NCBI RefSeq assembly: GCF_017742245.1
Contig: NZ_JAGHKO010000004.1
Coordinates: forward strand, 1,302,001 to 1,366,000
Length of the DNA: 64,000 nt
Direction of reading: 5' to 3'
From: Niastella soli
GTDB lineage: Bacteria; Bacteroidota; Bacteroidia; Chitinophagales; Chitinophagaceae
Under the pieces are notes generated by a model that saw only the letters and a program-made list of their open reading frames with translations, had not been told where the DNA came from and did no database searches. Positions 48,360 to 56,159 of this stretch are shown here, piece by piece; the stretch's first letter is position 1; each line of letters opens with the position of its first letter. Position numbers and translations under genes: made by a program.

Positions 48360-49181
48360 ATGTATTCAAAACTTCCCTTAAAAAATAAGATTGAAACAGG
48401 TAAAAGCATCAAAATTGCTCCCTTTAGAAAAGACATTCGTAAAACGGAGCCTCACAAACACAATAACTATTTTGAAATAATATACCTCTCAAAAGGCAAA
48501 GGGTTTCATACCATAGATTCTCAGCAATACCAGGTAAATCCTCCCGTTGTGTTCATAGTCAGGAAAGAACAGGTACATCATTGGGAACTGAATGATGTAC
48601 CCGATGGTTTTGTACTGATATTAAAAAAATCTTTTGTTGATACCAGCCTTGATAAAGAACTAAAAAACCTTCTAACGCAAGTGAGTGCCTTTTCCTGTAT
48701 CCTATTACAGGATGAAAAGATCATTGAGCAATTGTTCAACATGCTGGTACAGGAATATCAGTCTGAACTCAACAGCAATATGCCGATAACAGAAGGATTG
48801 CTTAAAGCCCTTCTCGCTAAAATACTGCAAATGGCAAAACCTGTGCAGCCAACAAAAAGGAAGACATCCAATCTTTTCCTGGACTTCCGGGAAATTCTTG
48901 GCCATGATAAAACGCTCAAAAATAGTATTGCATACTATGCCCGGTTGCTGAAAACCACCCCCCAAAACCTGAATGCAGCTTGCCGCAAAGCCGTTGATCA
49001 ATCCGCAGCAGAAATATTATCAGAATTTATAATCAGTGAAGCCAAGCGTTTGCTGCTTTATACCGATATGACTGTTGCTGAAATATCTCTTTCGCTGGAG
49101 TTTAAGGACAATTCCCATTTTATAAAATACTTTAAACGTCATACCGGTAATACACCGCAATCTTTTCGTTCTATTGCTTAG
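48360..49181 (+). CDS. AraC-family transcriptional regulator
   Basis: 273 residues. N-terminal cupin-like ligand domain (RKTEPHKHNNYFEIIYLSKG, YQVNPPVVFIVRKEQVHHWEL), a middle helical part, and a C-terminal pair of helix-turn-helix motifs (SIAYYARLLKTTPQNLNAACRK is the first, VAEISLSLEFKDNSHFIKYFK the second, ending TGNTPQSFR). Activates or represses transcription on binding a small molecule. It precedes a co-directional set (cytochrome-like lipoprotein, DoxX, TSUP) that it may control. Confidence 0.9.
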   Translation: MYSKLPLKNKIETGKSIKIAPFRKDIRKTEPHKHNNYFEIIYLSKGKGFHTIDSQQYQVNPPVVFIVRKEQVHHWELNDVPDGFVLILKKSFVDTSLDKELKNLLTQVSAFSCILLQDEKIIEQLFNMLVQEYQSELNSNMPITEGLLKALLAKILQMAKPVQPTKRKTSNLFLDFREILGHDKTLKNSIAYYARLLKTTPQNLNAACRKAVDQSAAEILSEFIISEAKRLLLYTDMTVAEISLSLEFKDNSHFIKYFKRHTGNTPQSFRSIA

Positions 49182-49184
49182 AAA

Positions 49185-49211
49185 AGACCATATTATTTTC
49201 AAATAGACCAT
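49185..49211. promoter_or_regulatory. Direct repeat AGACCAT, 20-bp period
   Basis: AGACCAT at 49185-49191 and 49205-49211, two helical turns apart, lies right after the AraC gene and 60-85 bases before the next start. This is the spacing expected of AraC-type sites. The assignment is inference. Confidence 0.3.
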
Positions 49212-49270
49212 CCAGGAGGCTGCTTATAGTACCATATTTGCAAGTTCATAACTGTGTCCTTCAAATATGT

Positions 49271-49759
49271 ATGAAATCACTATTCTTTCCCTTGTCGCTC
49301 ATCATACTTGCAGCCTGTAATCACCCAAAGAACGATGTAAAACAATTACAGGAACAGATAGACAGCCTGCAAAACAAACTGGATAATTCCTACAAGCCCG
49401 GATTCGGTGAATTTATGAGTAGTATACAAATGCATCATGCCAAACTTTGGTTTGCAGGTACAAACAACAACTGGAAACTAGCTGACTTTGAAGTTCACGA
49501 AATTCAGGAGGCGTTGGAAGCTATTCAACAATTCAATACAGACAGGCCCGAAGCAAAAGAAATTGGAATGATAAACCCCGCCATTGATAGCGTAAATAGT
49601 GCCATCAAGCAGCTTAATCAGCAGTTATTCAGAAGTAGTTATATTTTGCTTACCAATACCTGCAACAATTGCCACAGAGCAACCCAGCATGAATTTAATG
49701 TAATTACCATTCCTGCTAATCCACCAATAAGCAATCAAAATTTTAAACCTGTTGATTAA
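49271..49759 (+). CDS. Lipoprotein with a single CxxCH haem motif
   Basis: 162 residues from the ATG at 49271 (signal MKSLFFPLSLIILAAC with lipobox; an upstream Met at 49238 gives a poorer signal). A short coiled coil (VKQLQEQIDSLQNKLDN) is followed by helices and, near the end, TNTCNNCHRATQHEF, a c-type haem attachment site. Helical composition with a C-terminal motif resembles four-helix cytochromes c'. Probably a periplasmic electron carrier. It overlaps the DoxX start by one base. Confidence 0.7.
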   Translation: MKSLFFPLSLIILAACNHPKNDVKQLQEQIDSLQNKLDNSYKPGFGEFMSSIQMHHAKLWFAGTNNNWKLADFEVHEIQEALEAIQQFNTDRPEAKEIGMINPAIDSVNSAIKQLNQQLFRSSYILLTNTCNNCHRATQHEFNVITIPANPPISNQNFKPVD

Positions 49760-50196
49760 TGATGTTTAGCAAAATATTCCAAACAGATAATTCCAACACG
49801 ACTATTATCATCCGCCTCATGGTAGGTGCAGTGTTTATATCAGAAGGTATGCAGAAATTTTTATTTGCCAATAAATTGGGGGCAGGCCGCTTTGCCAAAA
49901 TAGGTTTGCCCAATCCTGATTTCTTAGGGACTTTTGTGGGCAGCTTTGAAATAGTATGTGGTACACTGGTTTTAATTGGTTTGTTTACAAGGCTTGCAGC
50001 CATGCCATTACTGACCATCATGTTAGTCGCTATTGCCACTACCAAAGCACAGCTTTTAGCCGATAACGGCTTTTGGTCAATGTTGCACGACAGCCGTACT
50101 GATTGGTCAATGCTCTTGGGTAGTATTTTTCTGATAATCAAAGGAGGCGGCAATTGGTCGTTGGATAAAAAAATTGCAAACCAAAAATGGAAATAA
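49759..50196 (+). CDS. DoxX-family membrane protein
   Basis: 145 residues with four predicted TM helices. DoxX signatures: IIRLMVGAVFISEGMQKFLF, GTFVGSFEIVCGTLVLIGLFTRLAAMP, ending in a charged tail. DoxX proteins are associated with thiosulfate:quinone reduction or redox stress, but many members have unknown roles. Its ATG shares a base with the preceding stop (TAATG), so the two are translationally coupled. A second ATG follows at 49762. Confidence 0.85.
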   Translation: MMFSKIFQTDNSNTTIIIRLMVGAVFISEGMQKFLFANKLGAGRFAKIGLPNPDFLGTFVGSFEIVCGTLVLIGLFTRLAAMPLLTIMLVAIATTKAQLLADNGFWSMLHDSRTDWSMLLGSIFLIIKGGGNWSLDKKIANQKWK

Positions 50197-50960
50197 TTAT
50201 ACTCTCGCTAGCAGCATTTGTTGTTGCTTTACTTACTTTCTTTTCCGGTTTTGGATTAGGTACGATTCTTACCTCGGTATTCATGATTTTCTTCCCGGTC
50301 GAGTTAGCTATTGCATTAACCGGGGTGGTACATTTCTTTAATAATATCTTCAAATTGATACTGGTCGGGAAACGGGTGGATAAACAAGTTGCGCTTCGTT
50401 TCGGCATTCCGGCAGTGATAGCAGCTTTTGCAGGAGCCTGGCTCTTATTGCAGATAACTGAATTGCAGCCGCTTTTTTCTTATTTCATAGGAAGCAAAAT
50501 GTTTGAAGTTTCACCGGTTAAATTTATCATTTCATTATTACTCATCTTGTTTGCTATCATTGACCTAATACCTTATTTCAGCAAACTGCAATTTGGAAAA
50601 GACAAATTACCTATTGGTGGTGCTTTAAGCGGCTTCTTTGGTGGTTTATCTGGTAACCAGGGAGCATTGCGTAGTGCGTTCCTGATAAAAGCCGGTTTAC
50701 CAAAAGAAGCTTTCATTGCAACGGCAGTAGTAGTATCTACCTTCGTTGATTTTACAAGGCTTTCTGTATATGCCACCCGTTTTACAAAAGCGGGTCTGCA
50801 TGAAAACCTGGCTTTAGTGATCTGTGCTACATTGGCAGCCATCGCAGGAGCCTATGTTGGTAATAAGCTCCTGAAAAAAATTACCCTGAAGTTTATACAA
50901 ATACTTGTTGCCATAATGCTGATTGTCATTTCACTGGCATTAGGTGCAGGTTTGATTTAA
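50187..50960 (+). CDS. TSUP-family (TauE/SafE) anion exporter
   Basis: 257 residues with about eight TM helices in two repeats. Typical features: FVVALLTFFSGFGLGTILT near the start, VHFFNNIFKLILVGK, the second-repeat GGALSGFFGGLSGNQGALR, and GAYVGNKLLKKI near the end. TSUP proteins move sulfite, sulfoacetate or related anions. It overlaps the DoxX gene by 10 bases, so a shared sulfur-related task is plausible. Confidence 0.88.
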   Translation: MEIIILSLAAFVVALLTFFSGFGLGTILTSVFMIFFPVELAIALTGVVHFFNNIFKLILVGKRVDKQVALRFGIPAVIAAFAGAWLLLQITELQPLFSYFIGSKMFEVSPVKFIISLLLILFAIIDLIPYFSKLQFGKDKLPIGGALSGFFGGLSGNQGALRSAFLIKAGLPKEAFIATAVVVSTFVDFTRLSVYATRFTKAGLHENLALVICATLAAIAGAYVGNKLLKKITLKFIQILVAIMLIVISLALGAGLI

Positions 50961-50986
50961 TGACATCTAAATGACTACAATAAAAT

Positions 50987-51571
50987 ATGATAAAACCTTA
51001 TATAAAGCATTTGCATTTTATCCTATATCTTTTTATTTGTTTCCAAAGCGCCCATGCACAACAGCAGGCGACATCCACTTCTTTAAAAGAACTGCTACAA
51101 CTGGCGGAGAATAATTATCCTTTGCTGAAATCAAAAGCACTGGACGTACAGGCAGCAAAAAAAGGAATTGATATTAAGAAAAGAATTATTCCTTCCCTGG
51201 ATGCCTCTTACCAGGTTAACTATGCCACTTACAATAACAGGATCTTATCATCCGATCCATTGAAGAAAAGCAGAATGAAATTTCCTGGCAACTCAAAAAA
51301 CAAAATGAATTGGCGGATACAACCCTTAGCACTGCATTAGTCGTAGTGGGAAACCCTTTTGTTTTATGAATCAGCCAGTTTTTCAAATAAAGCATTACAA
51401 TCCCGGTATCAATCGGGGTTAGCCAACTTTGCCGACCTGATGCAGTCGCAATATGCTTTGATAAAAGCAGCAACAGATAATAAAATGGCTTATATACTTG
51501 TATGGAAAGCCTTGTTGTATAAAGCGGCGGTGAATGGCGATCTGAACTTATTTTTAAACCAGGTTAATTAG
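50987..51571 (+). pseudogene. TolC-family outer-membrane efflux protein, internally deleted
   Basis: The start (50987) has a signal peptide and the TolC N-terminal helix LKELLQLAENNYPLLKSKALD with IIPSLDASYQVNY. Near 51240 the frame is lost. The C-terminal half continues in another frame (IEEKQNEISWQLKKQNELAD), then ASFSNKALQSRYQSGLANF and LMQSQYALIKAATDN to the stop at 51571. The normal length is over 400 residues, and roughly half is missing. Dead remnant of a CusC/TolC gene that would fit the copper island. Confidence 0.8.
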
Positions 51572-51578
51572 CAAGGTT

Positions 51579-51650
51579 ATGATCCCATTAATAGCATTGG
51601 CGTTGCGCAAACCACTGGCCGTAGTGGTAACTTCGATCTTTTTCGGCTAA
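51579..51650 (+). pseudogene. Relic: first 23 codons of an RND efflux pump
   Basis: MIPLIALALRKPLAVVVTSIFFG then a stop. This is the usual beginning of a CusA/AcrB-type pump (cytoplasmic tail, ALRKP, first TM helix). It directly follows the TolC remnant, as in efflux operons. The rest is gone, and the tRNA-end-like repeat region starts shortly after. Confidence 0.65.
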
Positions 51651-51751
51651 GAAAAAATAGAATAGAAAGAACTTGCTTTACGATCATACACGCAGATTTT
51701 AAAGTTTTAAAATCTCCTTACATGACCACTCACAAAACCAGTTTGGTTCGT

Positions 51752-51798
51752 GGGGACCTGTAAATATAGGTCCCCAGAAGGTCCCCGAATTAGTCCCC
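51752..51798. repeat. GGTCCCC inverted and direct repeats
   Basis: GGGGACC at 51752-51758 pairs with GGTCCCC at 51769-51775. The word returns as AGGTCCCC (51779-51786) and TAGTCCCC (51791-51798). Non-coding, similar in design to the GTTCGG clusters and again near a tRNA-end-like element. Confidence 0.5.
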
Positions 51799-51860
51799 AA
51801 ATTGCTTGTATTCGTTTGTACTGCTTTGATACGAAAAATTTCAGCAAATGCAGACTGGAC

Positions 51861-51958
51861 GGGCATTTGCATAAAAAAAGGCGTCAAAGTATGACGCCTC
51901 ATTTAACAAAGTTGTGACCCGGATTGGAATTTCTTCAAACCAATTAAAAGGAGATTTA
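51861..51958 (-). repeat. tRNA-end-like terminator element, copy F
   Basis: Near-duplicate of copy B (13513-13609), including hairpin, T7 run and the flanking GGGCATTTGCAT. On the minus strand it reads TTCCAATCCGGGTCACAA before the hairpin. It lies beyond the RRM gene's own terminator, so its function as a terminator is redundant here. Confidence 0.75.
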
Positions 51959-52080
51959 TCCAAATTGTATGCAATTAGATCATTGATATTAAGCATGAGG
52001 GATGAACTGTAATGATGGTGCCGTTTTCAATAGCTGTTCCATCGCATTTGGTCACTTTACCCGGTTTGGGATTACACGGC

Positions 52081-52106
52081 AAAAAAAAAGCCCCTTGCGG
52101 GGCTTT
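52081..52106 (-). terminator. Terminator of the RRM gene
   Basis: Perfect AAAGCCCC/GGGGCTTT stem with a four-base loop followed, on the minus strand, by nine T. It lies 20 bases beyond the stop of the RRM gene. Confidence 0.9.
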
Positions 52107-52125
52107 ACGGCTAACAAAAATGACT

Positions 52126-52437
52126 TTAGTATCTATTTTTATTATAACTATTTCCATTGTTGAAGTTGCCACCGTTACCACGGGAAGGCCTGTCTTCTTT
52201 TGGTTTGGCAACAGATACGCTGATGGTCCTGTTTTCTACAGTAGCGCCATCCAACTCAGCGATTGCTTTTTTTGAAGCAGCTTCATCTGTCATTTCAACA
52301 AAACCGAAACCTCTGGAACGGCCGGTTTCTCTGTCTGTAATAACTTTAGCTGAAGTAACCTCTCCATAAGGAGCAAAAAAATCTTTTAAGTCTTCATCCT
52401 GTACGTCGAAGCTTAAATTTGAAACATAAATGTTCAT
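52126..52437 (-). CDS. RNA-recognition-motif (RRM) RNA-binding protein
   Basis: 103 residues from the ATG at 52437. One RRM: RNP2 IYVSNLSF (3-10) and RNP1 RGFGFVEM (near 44-51), followed by a short Gly/Asn-rich tail (GNGGNFNNGNSYN). Such small RRM proteins in Bacteroidota and cyanobacteria bind RNA and are often cold-induced. The long AT-rich leader upstream of the start would suit that, but this is inference. Monocistronic with a strong terminator. Confidence 0.93.
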   Translation of the reverse strand: MNIYVSNLSFDVQDEDLKDFFAPYGEVTSAKVITDRETGRSRGFGFVEMTDEAASKKAIAELDGATVENRTISVSVAKPKEDRPSRGNGGNFNNGNSYNKNRY

Positions 52438-52598
52438 TCGTAACAATTAATTGATAAAAAATCTCGAGGAAAGCAAGAAGTAAGAAACTAACTATAAAGC
52501 AGATTAACTGAACAGTCTAATTAATGAATACTAATGCGAGGCTCAAATTGACTGAACGAAGGTACTACTTATTTTTTACATTCTCACAAATTAATAAT

Positions 52599-52636
52599 AA
52601 AGGTGTGGATACACTGCAAGTGAACCACACCTTTTA
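52599..52636 (-). terminator. Hairpin terminator
   Basis: AAAGGTGTGG at 52599-52608 pairs with CCACACCTTT at 52625-52634. It lies 17 bases past the stop of the small gene at 52653 on the minus strand. Confidence 0.7.
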
Positions 52637-52652
52637 CCATTTAAAAAATAAA

Positions 52653-52901
52653 TCAGTTTAGTAAGTCATCTATTGGAATGGCCTCCAGGTAATGGCTTAT
52701 GGCATTCGTATCCGGCAATAACCGGTATTCTTCAATGCTCTTGTCGGTTTTGTTGCAATAAGCTTCAATGTAATAATAATCGAGCTGAAACAGGAAAACA
52801 ATGGTGTCCGGGTAGGATCTCTGAGCTAATGCCACTGCATTATTCATGACAGCGTATTTTTTATCCTCCTCATTTAACAGAATAAAATCAGAAAGCTTCA
52901 T
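52653..52901 (-). CDS. Small hypothetical protein (82 aa)
   Basis: 82 residues, soluble: MKLSDFILLNEEDKKYAV, then TIVFLFQLDYYYIEAYCNK, ending HYLEAIPIDDLL. The beta-hairpin-plus-helices composition and intact frame with its own terminator support a real gene. Acidic, no signal peptide. I do not recognise the family. Confidence 0.55.
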   Translation of the reverse strand: MKLSDFILLNEEDKKYAVMNNAVALAQRSYPDTIVFLFQLDYYYIEAYCNKTDKSIEEYRLLPDTNAISHYLEAIPIDDLLN

Positions 52902-53234
52902 GACGTTAATTTTAAAAGTTAACTAATAAAGGCTTGCTAAAACTTTAAACGAAACTGAAAACAGGAACAAAAACGCAATACGATAAATTTCTACTGATAA
53001 ACTAGAACAAATATTGTGATACAATAAGTAAAACCACCATGCGTCAGAAAGAAAGGAGGCTAATTTTGACGCAAAAAAACAGAGACTTTGCGAATATAGG
53101 AGTTCTAAGGCAAAAAAGTGTTTTTTTTGAAAACACCTGTTACTGCTTTATAAACGAACCTCCATGACAATCATTATTTTCCATCTGGTAGTAATACGGC
53201 CGTCGGATGTGCTATGCTACTGAGTAACCAAAAT
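52902..53234. other. Intergenic, no gene seen
   Basis: AT-rich spacer upstream of the small gene at 52901. The word TGACGCAAAAAA recalls element arms (53088-53099), but no gene, structured RNA or consensus promoter was recognised. Confidence 0.35.
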
Positions 53235-53315
53235 TAAAAAGCCCTCCGATAAATCGGAGAGCTTCCTACGTGAACCGGATTGGATTTGCTTCAAACCAAT
53301 TAAAGGAAGATTTGA
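53235..53315 (-). repeat. tRNA-end-like terminator element, copy G
   Basis: On the minus strand AATTGGTTTGAAGCAAATCC and AATCCGGTTCACG match copies B and F, but the hairpin that follows (CTCCGAT/ATCGGAG, 53235-53265) is unrelated in sequence. This shows the terminator part can be exchanged or re-evolved. Confidence 0.65.
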
Positions 53316-53453
53316 GCCAATTGCACAAAATAAAATCTATGATTTATAACAAATTACGGATGTTTTAATTTTCATACTGGATAACGTTGGCTGACGATAG
53401 ATCAAGCCGGGCCAACATTTTCCAGAGTGTAGTGAGCACATTTCAAAAGCGGG

Positions 53454-53713
53454 TTACCGGATTGCTTGTTTATACTCTTCATCCTTATAATTAGAGATGG
53501 CAATATGAACCATTCATTAGTAGCCTATGCTCCATGCCAATGCTGAGTATTCTCAAAGATGTTATCCACATCGTCTTTTTTGATTGTCTGTGCAGGTTTT
53601 CCTATTCCCTAGTAAAAGCCGTTGTCTTCAATCACTATTAATACCTAACCTCTTGGATATGTATGCAAATTGGTTCTTGCGCCTGGTTCAAAAGTTACAC
53701 AATACGGCAACCT
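53454..53713 (-). pseudogene. Relic: cupin-domain protein with several stops
   Basis: One minus-strand frame reads CVTFEPGARTNLHTYPRG, stop, VLIVIEDNGFY, stop, GKPAQTIKKDDVDNIFENTQ, HWHGA, stop. A second frame continues VHIAISNYKDEEYKQAIR. The metal-binding cupin motifs (G..H.H and the ENTxHWHGA box) mark the cupins found with carboxymuconolactone-decarboxylase-like proteins. Three nonsense codons and a frameshift make it clearly dead. Confidence 0.75.
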
Positions 53714-53974
53714 TTTAAACAGCTTTCGGTAAAGTTCATGAGATGAAGGCTCGCATAGGTTTAAAAGATAAATAGGGTGTTTTTCACCTTTTTAATTCGA
53801 TGAAATTGTTTTAACCTGCCTATATTTTCGGTCGATGTTCCCAAATATTTTTAATATGGTTAAATTATTTATTGTTTTCAGCTTTTAATTTTCTTCTTCT
53901 GGTTTTAGCATTTAACCAACTTAAATTAAAGATTAGAGAACTTCTTCACTTAATCTATTCTACGCTTCCTATTT

Positions 53975-55270
53975 ATGTTAAGAACTATAATACTTACGAT
54001 AATATTTCAGTTAGCAATAATAAGAATCGCATTTTCCCAAATGTTTGGTCTTAGTTCAGAACATAACCATTCAGGGATTGCCTTTTTGAATTCACCTAAT
54101 CAAAATGATAGGTGGAGGATAGAATTGATAACAACCAATAATAAGAGACTTTTATTTGCAAGTAAGAGACCCAAATTTCTTGATGAAATTCCTGATTATT
54201 ATTTTACAACAATAATTGAAAACGATACCACAATTTTTAGACGTAAAGTGCAGTGTGGCATTACCAGATTTCACTCTCTATACATGAGTAAGGGTCATTT
54301 TAGCTTAAACTTTTCAGATACTTGTGATGTGCTATCCATACAAGATACGCTGGACGAATTATTTATTTCCACAAAATACTCCCCGATTCGTTTATTGTGT
54401 ATAAAAAATTCTATAATTCGATATTTGGGGATTTTCCAATCAATTCTTGGTTCACGTGTTAAGCCTGGAAATAAACCCATCCTGTTTGGTAAATTTGATT
54501 CAATTATTATAGAGCACGCCAGAATTGAAGGAATCCTAGAAATCGGAGGAAATAGCTTGCCTAAACACATACGGTTAATGGACTTGGAATTTGCAGATAA
54601 TTCAGAGTTGGCTCTAACCGGTTTTAAAATTATAGATTTTAAAAAGCCATGCGATCTTTTTATAAATGATGAGTTAAGCCCTAACATTAAGTTTAATTAT
54701 GAATATTTTAAATTAATCTTGAATGATAAACTTACAACATCATACAAGGATTACATATTCAGGCAATTACTTGAAATGCAGCAGAGAAATAATTTCTCTT
54801 ATGGGTATGAGAAAATTGACAAAGAATACCGGCAATTTAAATATTTAAACAAAAGTTACTTACTAGGTAATTTCCAAAATTGGCTTGATGCAGTTTGGTG
54901 GGATTATGGGTATGATAAGTTTAAAGTAGTTGTCAATAGCTTTATAATTTTCTTTCTTTTATCCTTTCTTAACTTTTTTCTGTACAGTAAATTAGTGTAC
55001 GCTTATTATCCAGATAAGTTTAAGCAAATTGATGAACGTTTAAAAGCTAACAATATGGATGATCAGCCTTCCTTTTGGATAAAAGCAAAGATTTTTTTTA
55101 CTCGAAATTTAGTTATTCTTATTTATACAGGTTTTATATTTTGGGGTTTAAAATTGGATTTTAAAGAGCTTGAACTAAGGAAGCCTCTTTATCTTTTGAT
55201 TGTAATCTTCCAGTATATAATCGGACTTATTTGCCTTGCTTATATTGCGAATTATGTAATAACCAAATAA
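53975..55270 (+). CDS. AT-rich hypothetical membrane protein
   Basis: 431 residues. Signal peptide (LRTIILTIIFQLAIIRIAFS), an exported region of about 290 residues with short parallel-beta-like strands (FDSIIIEHARIEGILEIGG, LMDLEFADNSELALTGFKI), then three TM segments near 315-340, 375-395 and 405-428 with a charged loop. Codon use is clearly more AT-rich than in all neighbours, pointing to recent acquisition. I do not recognise the family. C-terminal layout resembles unassigned Bacteroidota membrane proteins with repeat-type sensor parts. It lies alone amid pseudogenes. Confidence 0.65.
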   Translation: MLRTIILTIIFQLAIIRIAFSQMFGLSSEHNHSGIAFLNSPNQNDRWRIELITTNNKRLLFASKRPKFLDEIPDYYFTTIIENDTTIFRRKVQCGITRFHSLYMSKGHFSLNFSDTCDVLSIQDTLDELFISTKYSPIRLLCIKNSIIRYLGIFQSILGSRVKPGNKPILFGKFDSIIIEHARIEGILEIGGNSLPKHIRLMDLEFADNSELALTGFKIIDFKKPCDLFINDELSPNIKFNYEYFKLILNDKLTTSYKDYIFRQLLEMQQRNNFSYGYEKIDKEYRQFKYLNKSYLLGNFQNWLDAVWWDYGYDKFKVVVNSFIIFFLLSFLNFFLYSKLVYAYYPDKFKQIDERLKANNMDDQPSFWIKAKIFFTRNLVILIYTGFIFWGLKLDFKELELRKPLYLLIVIFQYIIGLICLAYIANYVITK

Positions 55271-55325
55271 AAGGTATCCCAGCCAACAGATACGCCAAAG
55301 GCTAAGCCATCACTTATGCATGCAA

Positions 55326-55808
55326 TCAGTGGGGCAGGATACAGTTACTGCTGCAAAACGGGAAATTAGAACCAGACAACAACTCGGTTGAAGTGCGATC
55401 AGACCGTTGACGCTTTTTAGAAAGAACTCCTTGTTCGCGGGAAATGAACATGGCGGAGAGCGGGCGGCCCTTTGGCTCAATATCCATTCGTCGTAACAAG
55501 CCGTCTTTCAAAGTGTAAATGTGCTTTACAATTCCATCAAAAATCGTATTGCCTTGTAAGTCCTTTACTCTTTGATGAACAGTAATTTACAAAGTTCCGT
55601 CCTGCCTTTCATTAAATCCCACAGGCTGGACGTTGGGATTTATTTCTGTCCATTGGCTTGTCCAATATTCTCTTATTTCACTATGTCCGCTTACATAACC
55701 TCTTTCAAATGCTTTTGTCCATTGAACATCAGAATGCATTGCTGAAAGCGCTGCATCAATGTCTCTTGCATTGAAAGCAGCACAGGCTTCCCATGTTGGT
55801 TTGGGGCC
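55326..55808 (-). pseudogene. SnoaL-like (NTF2-fold) gene with one in-frame stop
   Basis: A single frame carries the whole domain: FNARDIDAALSAMHSDVQW, AFERGYVSGHSEIREYW, NPNVQPVGFNERQDGTL, then TAA at 55587-55589, then ITVHQRVKDLQGNTIFDGI, VKHIYTLKDGLLRRMDIE. Replacing the stop with one sense codon restores a normal protein, apart from the missing start. It lies directly after the paralogous gene ending at 55809. Confidence 0.75.
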
Positions 55809-56129
55809 TTAGCGTATGTTCAGGTAAGTAATTTTGCCCTGTCTTGTTTCAAAATGGTATTTGATTATTGCGGGACTGCCATCAAATGTTCCTGAAACCT
55901 CAGCTGTAAGGGTGATCGTGTCTCCTGCGATCGAAATTTCAAGCGGTTCGTATTTTGTTTTGTATTTCACGTTGGTCATCTCATTCCACTGCCTGATTTC
56001 TTTTTTTCCATGATACGTTTTCCCCTCGTCAAAGACAACTGCATCATCAGAGAAACACTCCGAAAATGCATTGGCATCATATTTTTCCTGCGCCATCAGC
56101 AAACCGGCAATTACCTGGGGTAGTTTCAT
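55809..56129 (-). CDS. SnoaL/NTF2-like small protein
   Basis: 106 residues, single cone-shaped NTF2-fold domain: VIAGLLMAQEKYDANAFSEC, DDAVVFDEGKTYHGKKEIR, ITLTAEVSGTFDGSPAII, FETRQGKITYLNIR. Such proteins act as isomerases, hydrolases or ligand binders. The specific role is unknown. It follows the SDR gene by 30 bases, giving an SDR-SnoaL pair under the divergent HxlR regulator, a frequent arrangement in this phylum. Confidence 0.85.
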   Translation of the reverse strand: MKLPQVIAGLLMAQEKYDANAFSECFSDDAVVFDEGKTYHGKKEIRQWNEMTNVKYKTKYEPLEISIAGDTITLTAEVSGTFDGSPAIIKYHFETRQGKITYLNIR

Positions 56130-56159
56130 AATTTGGTGTTTGTGTTTATAAAAATGTCG

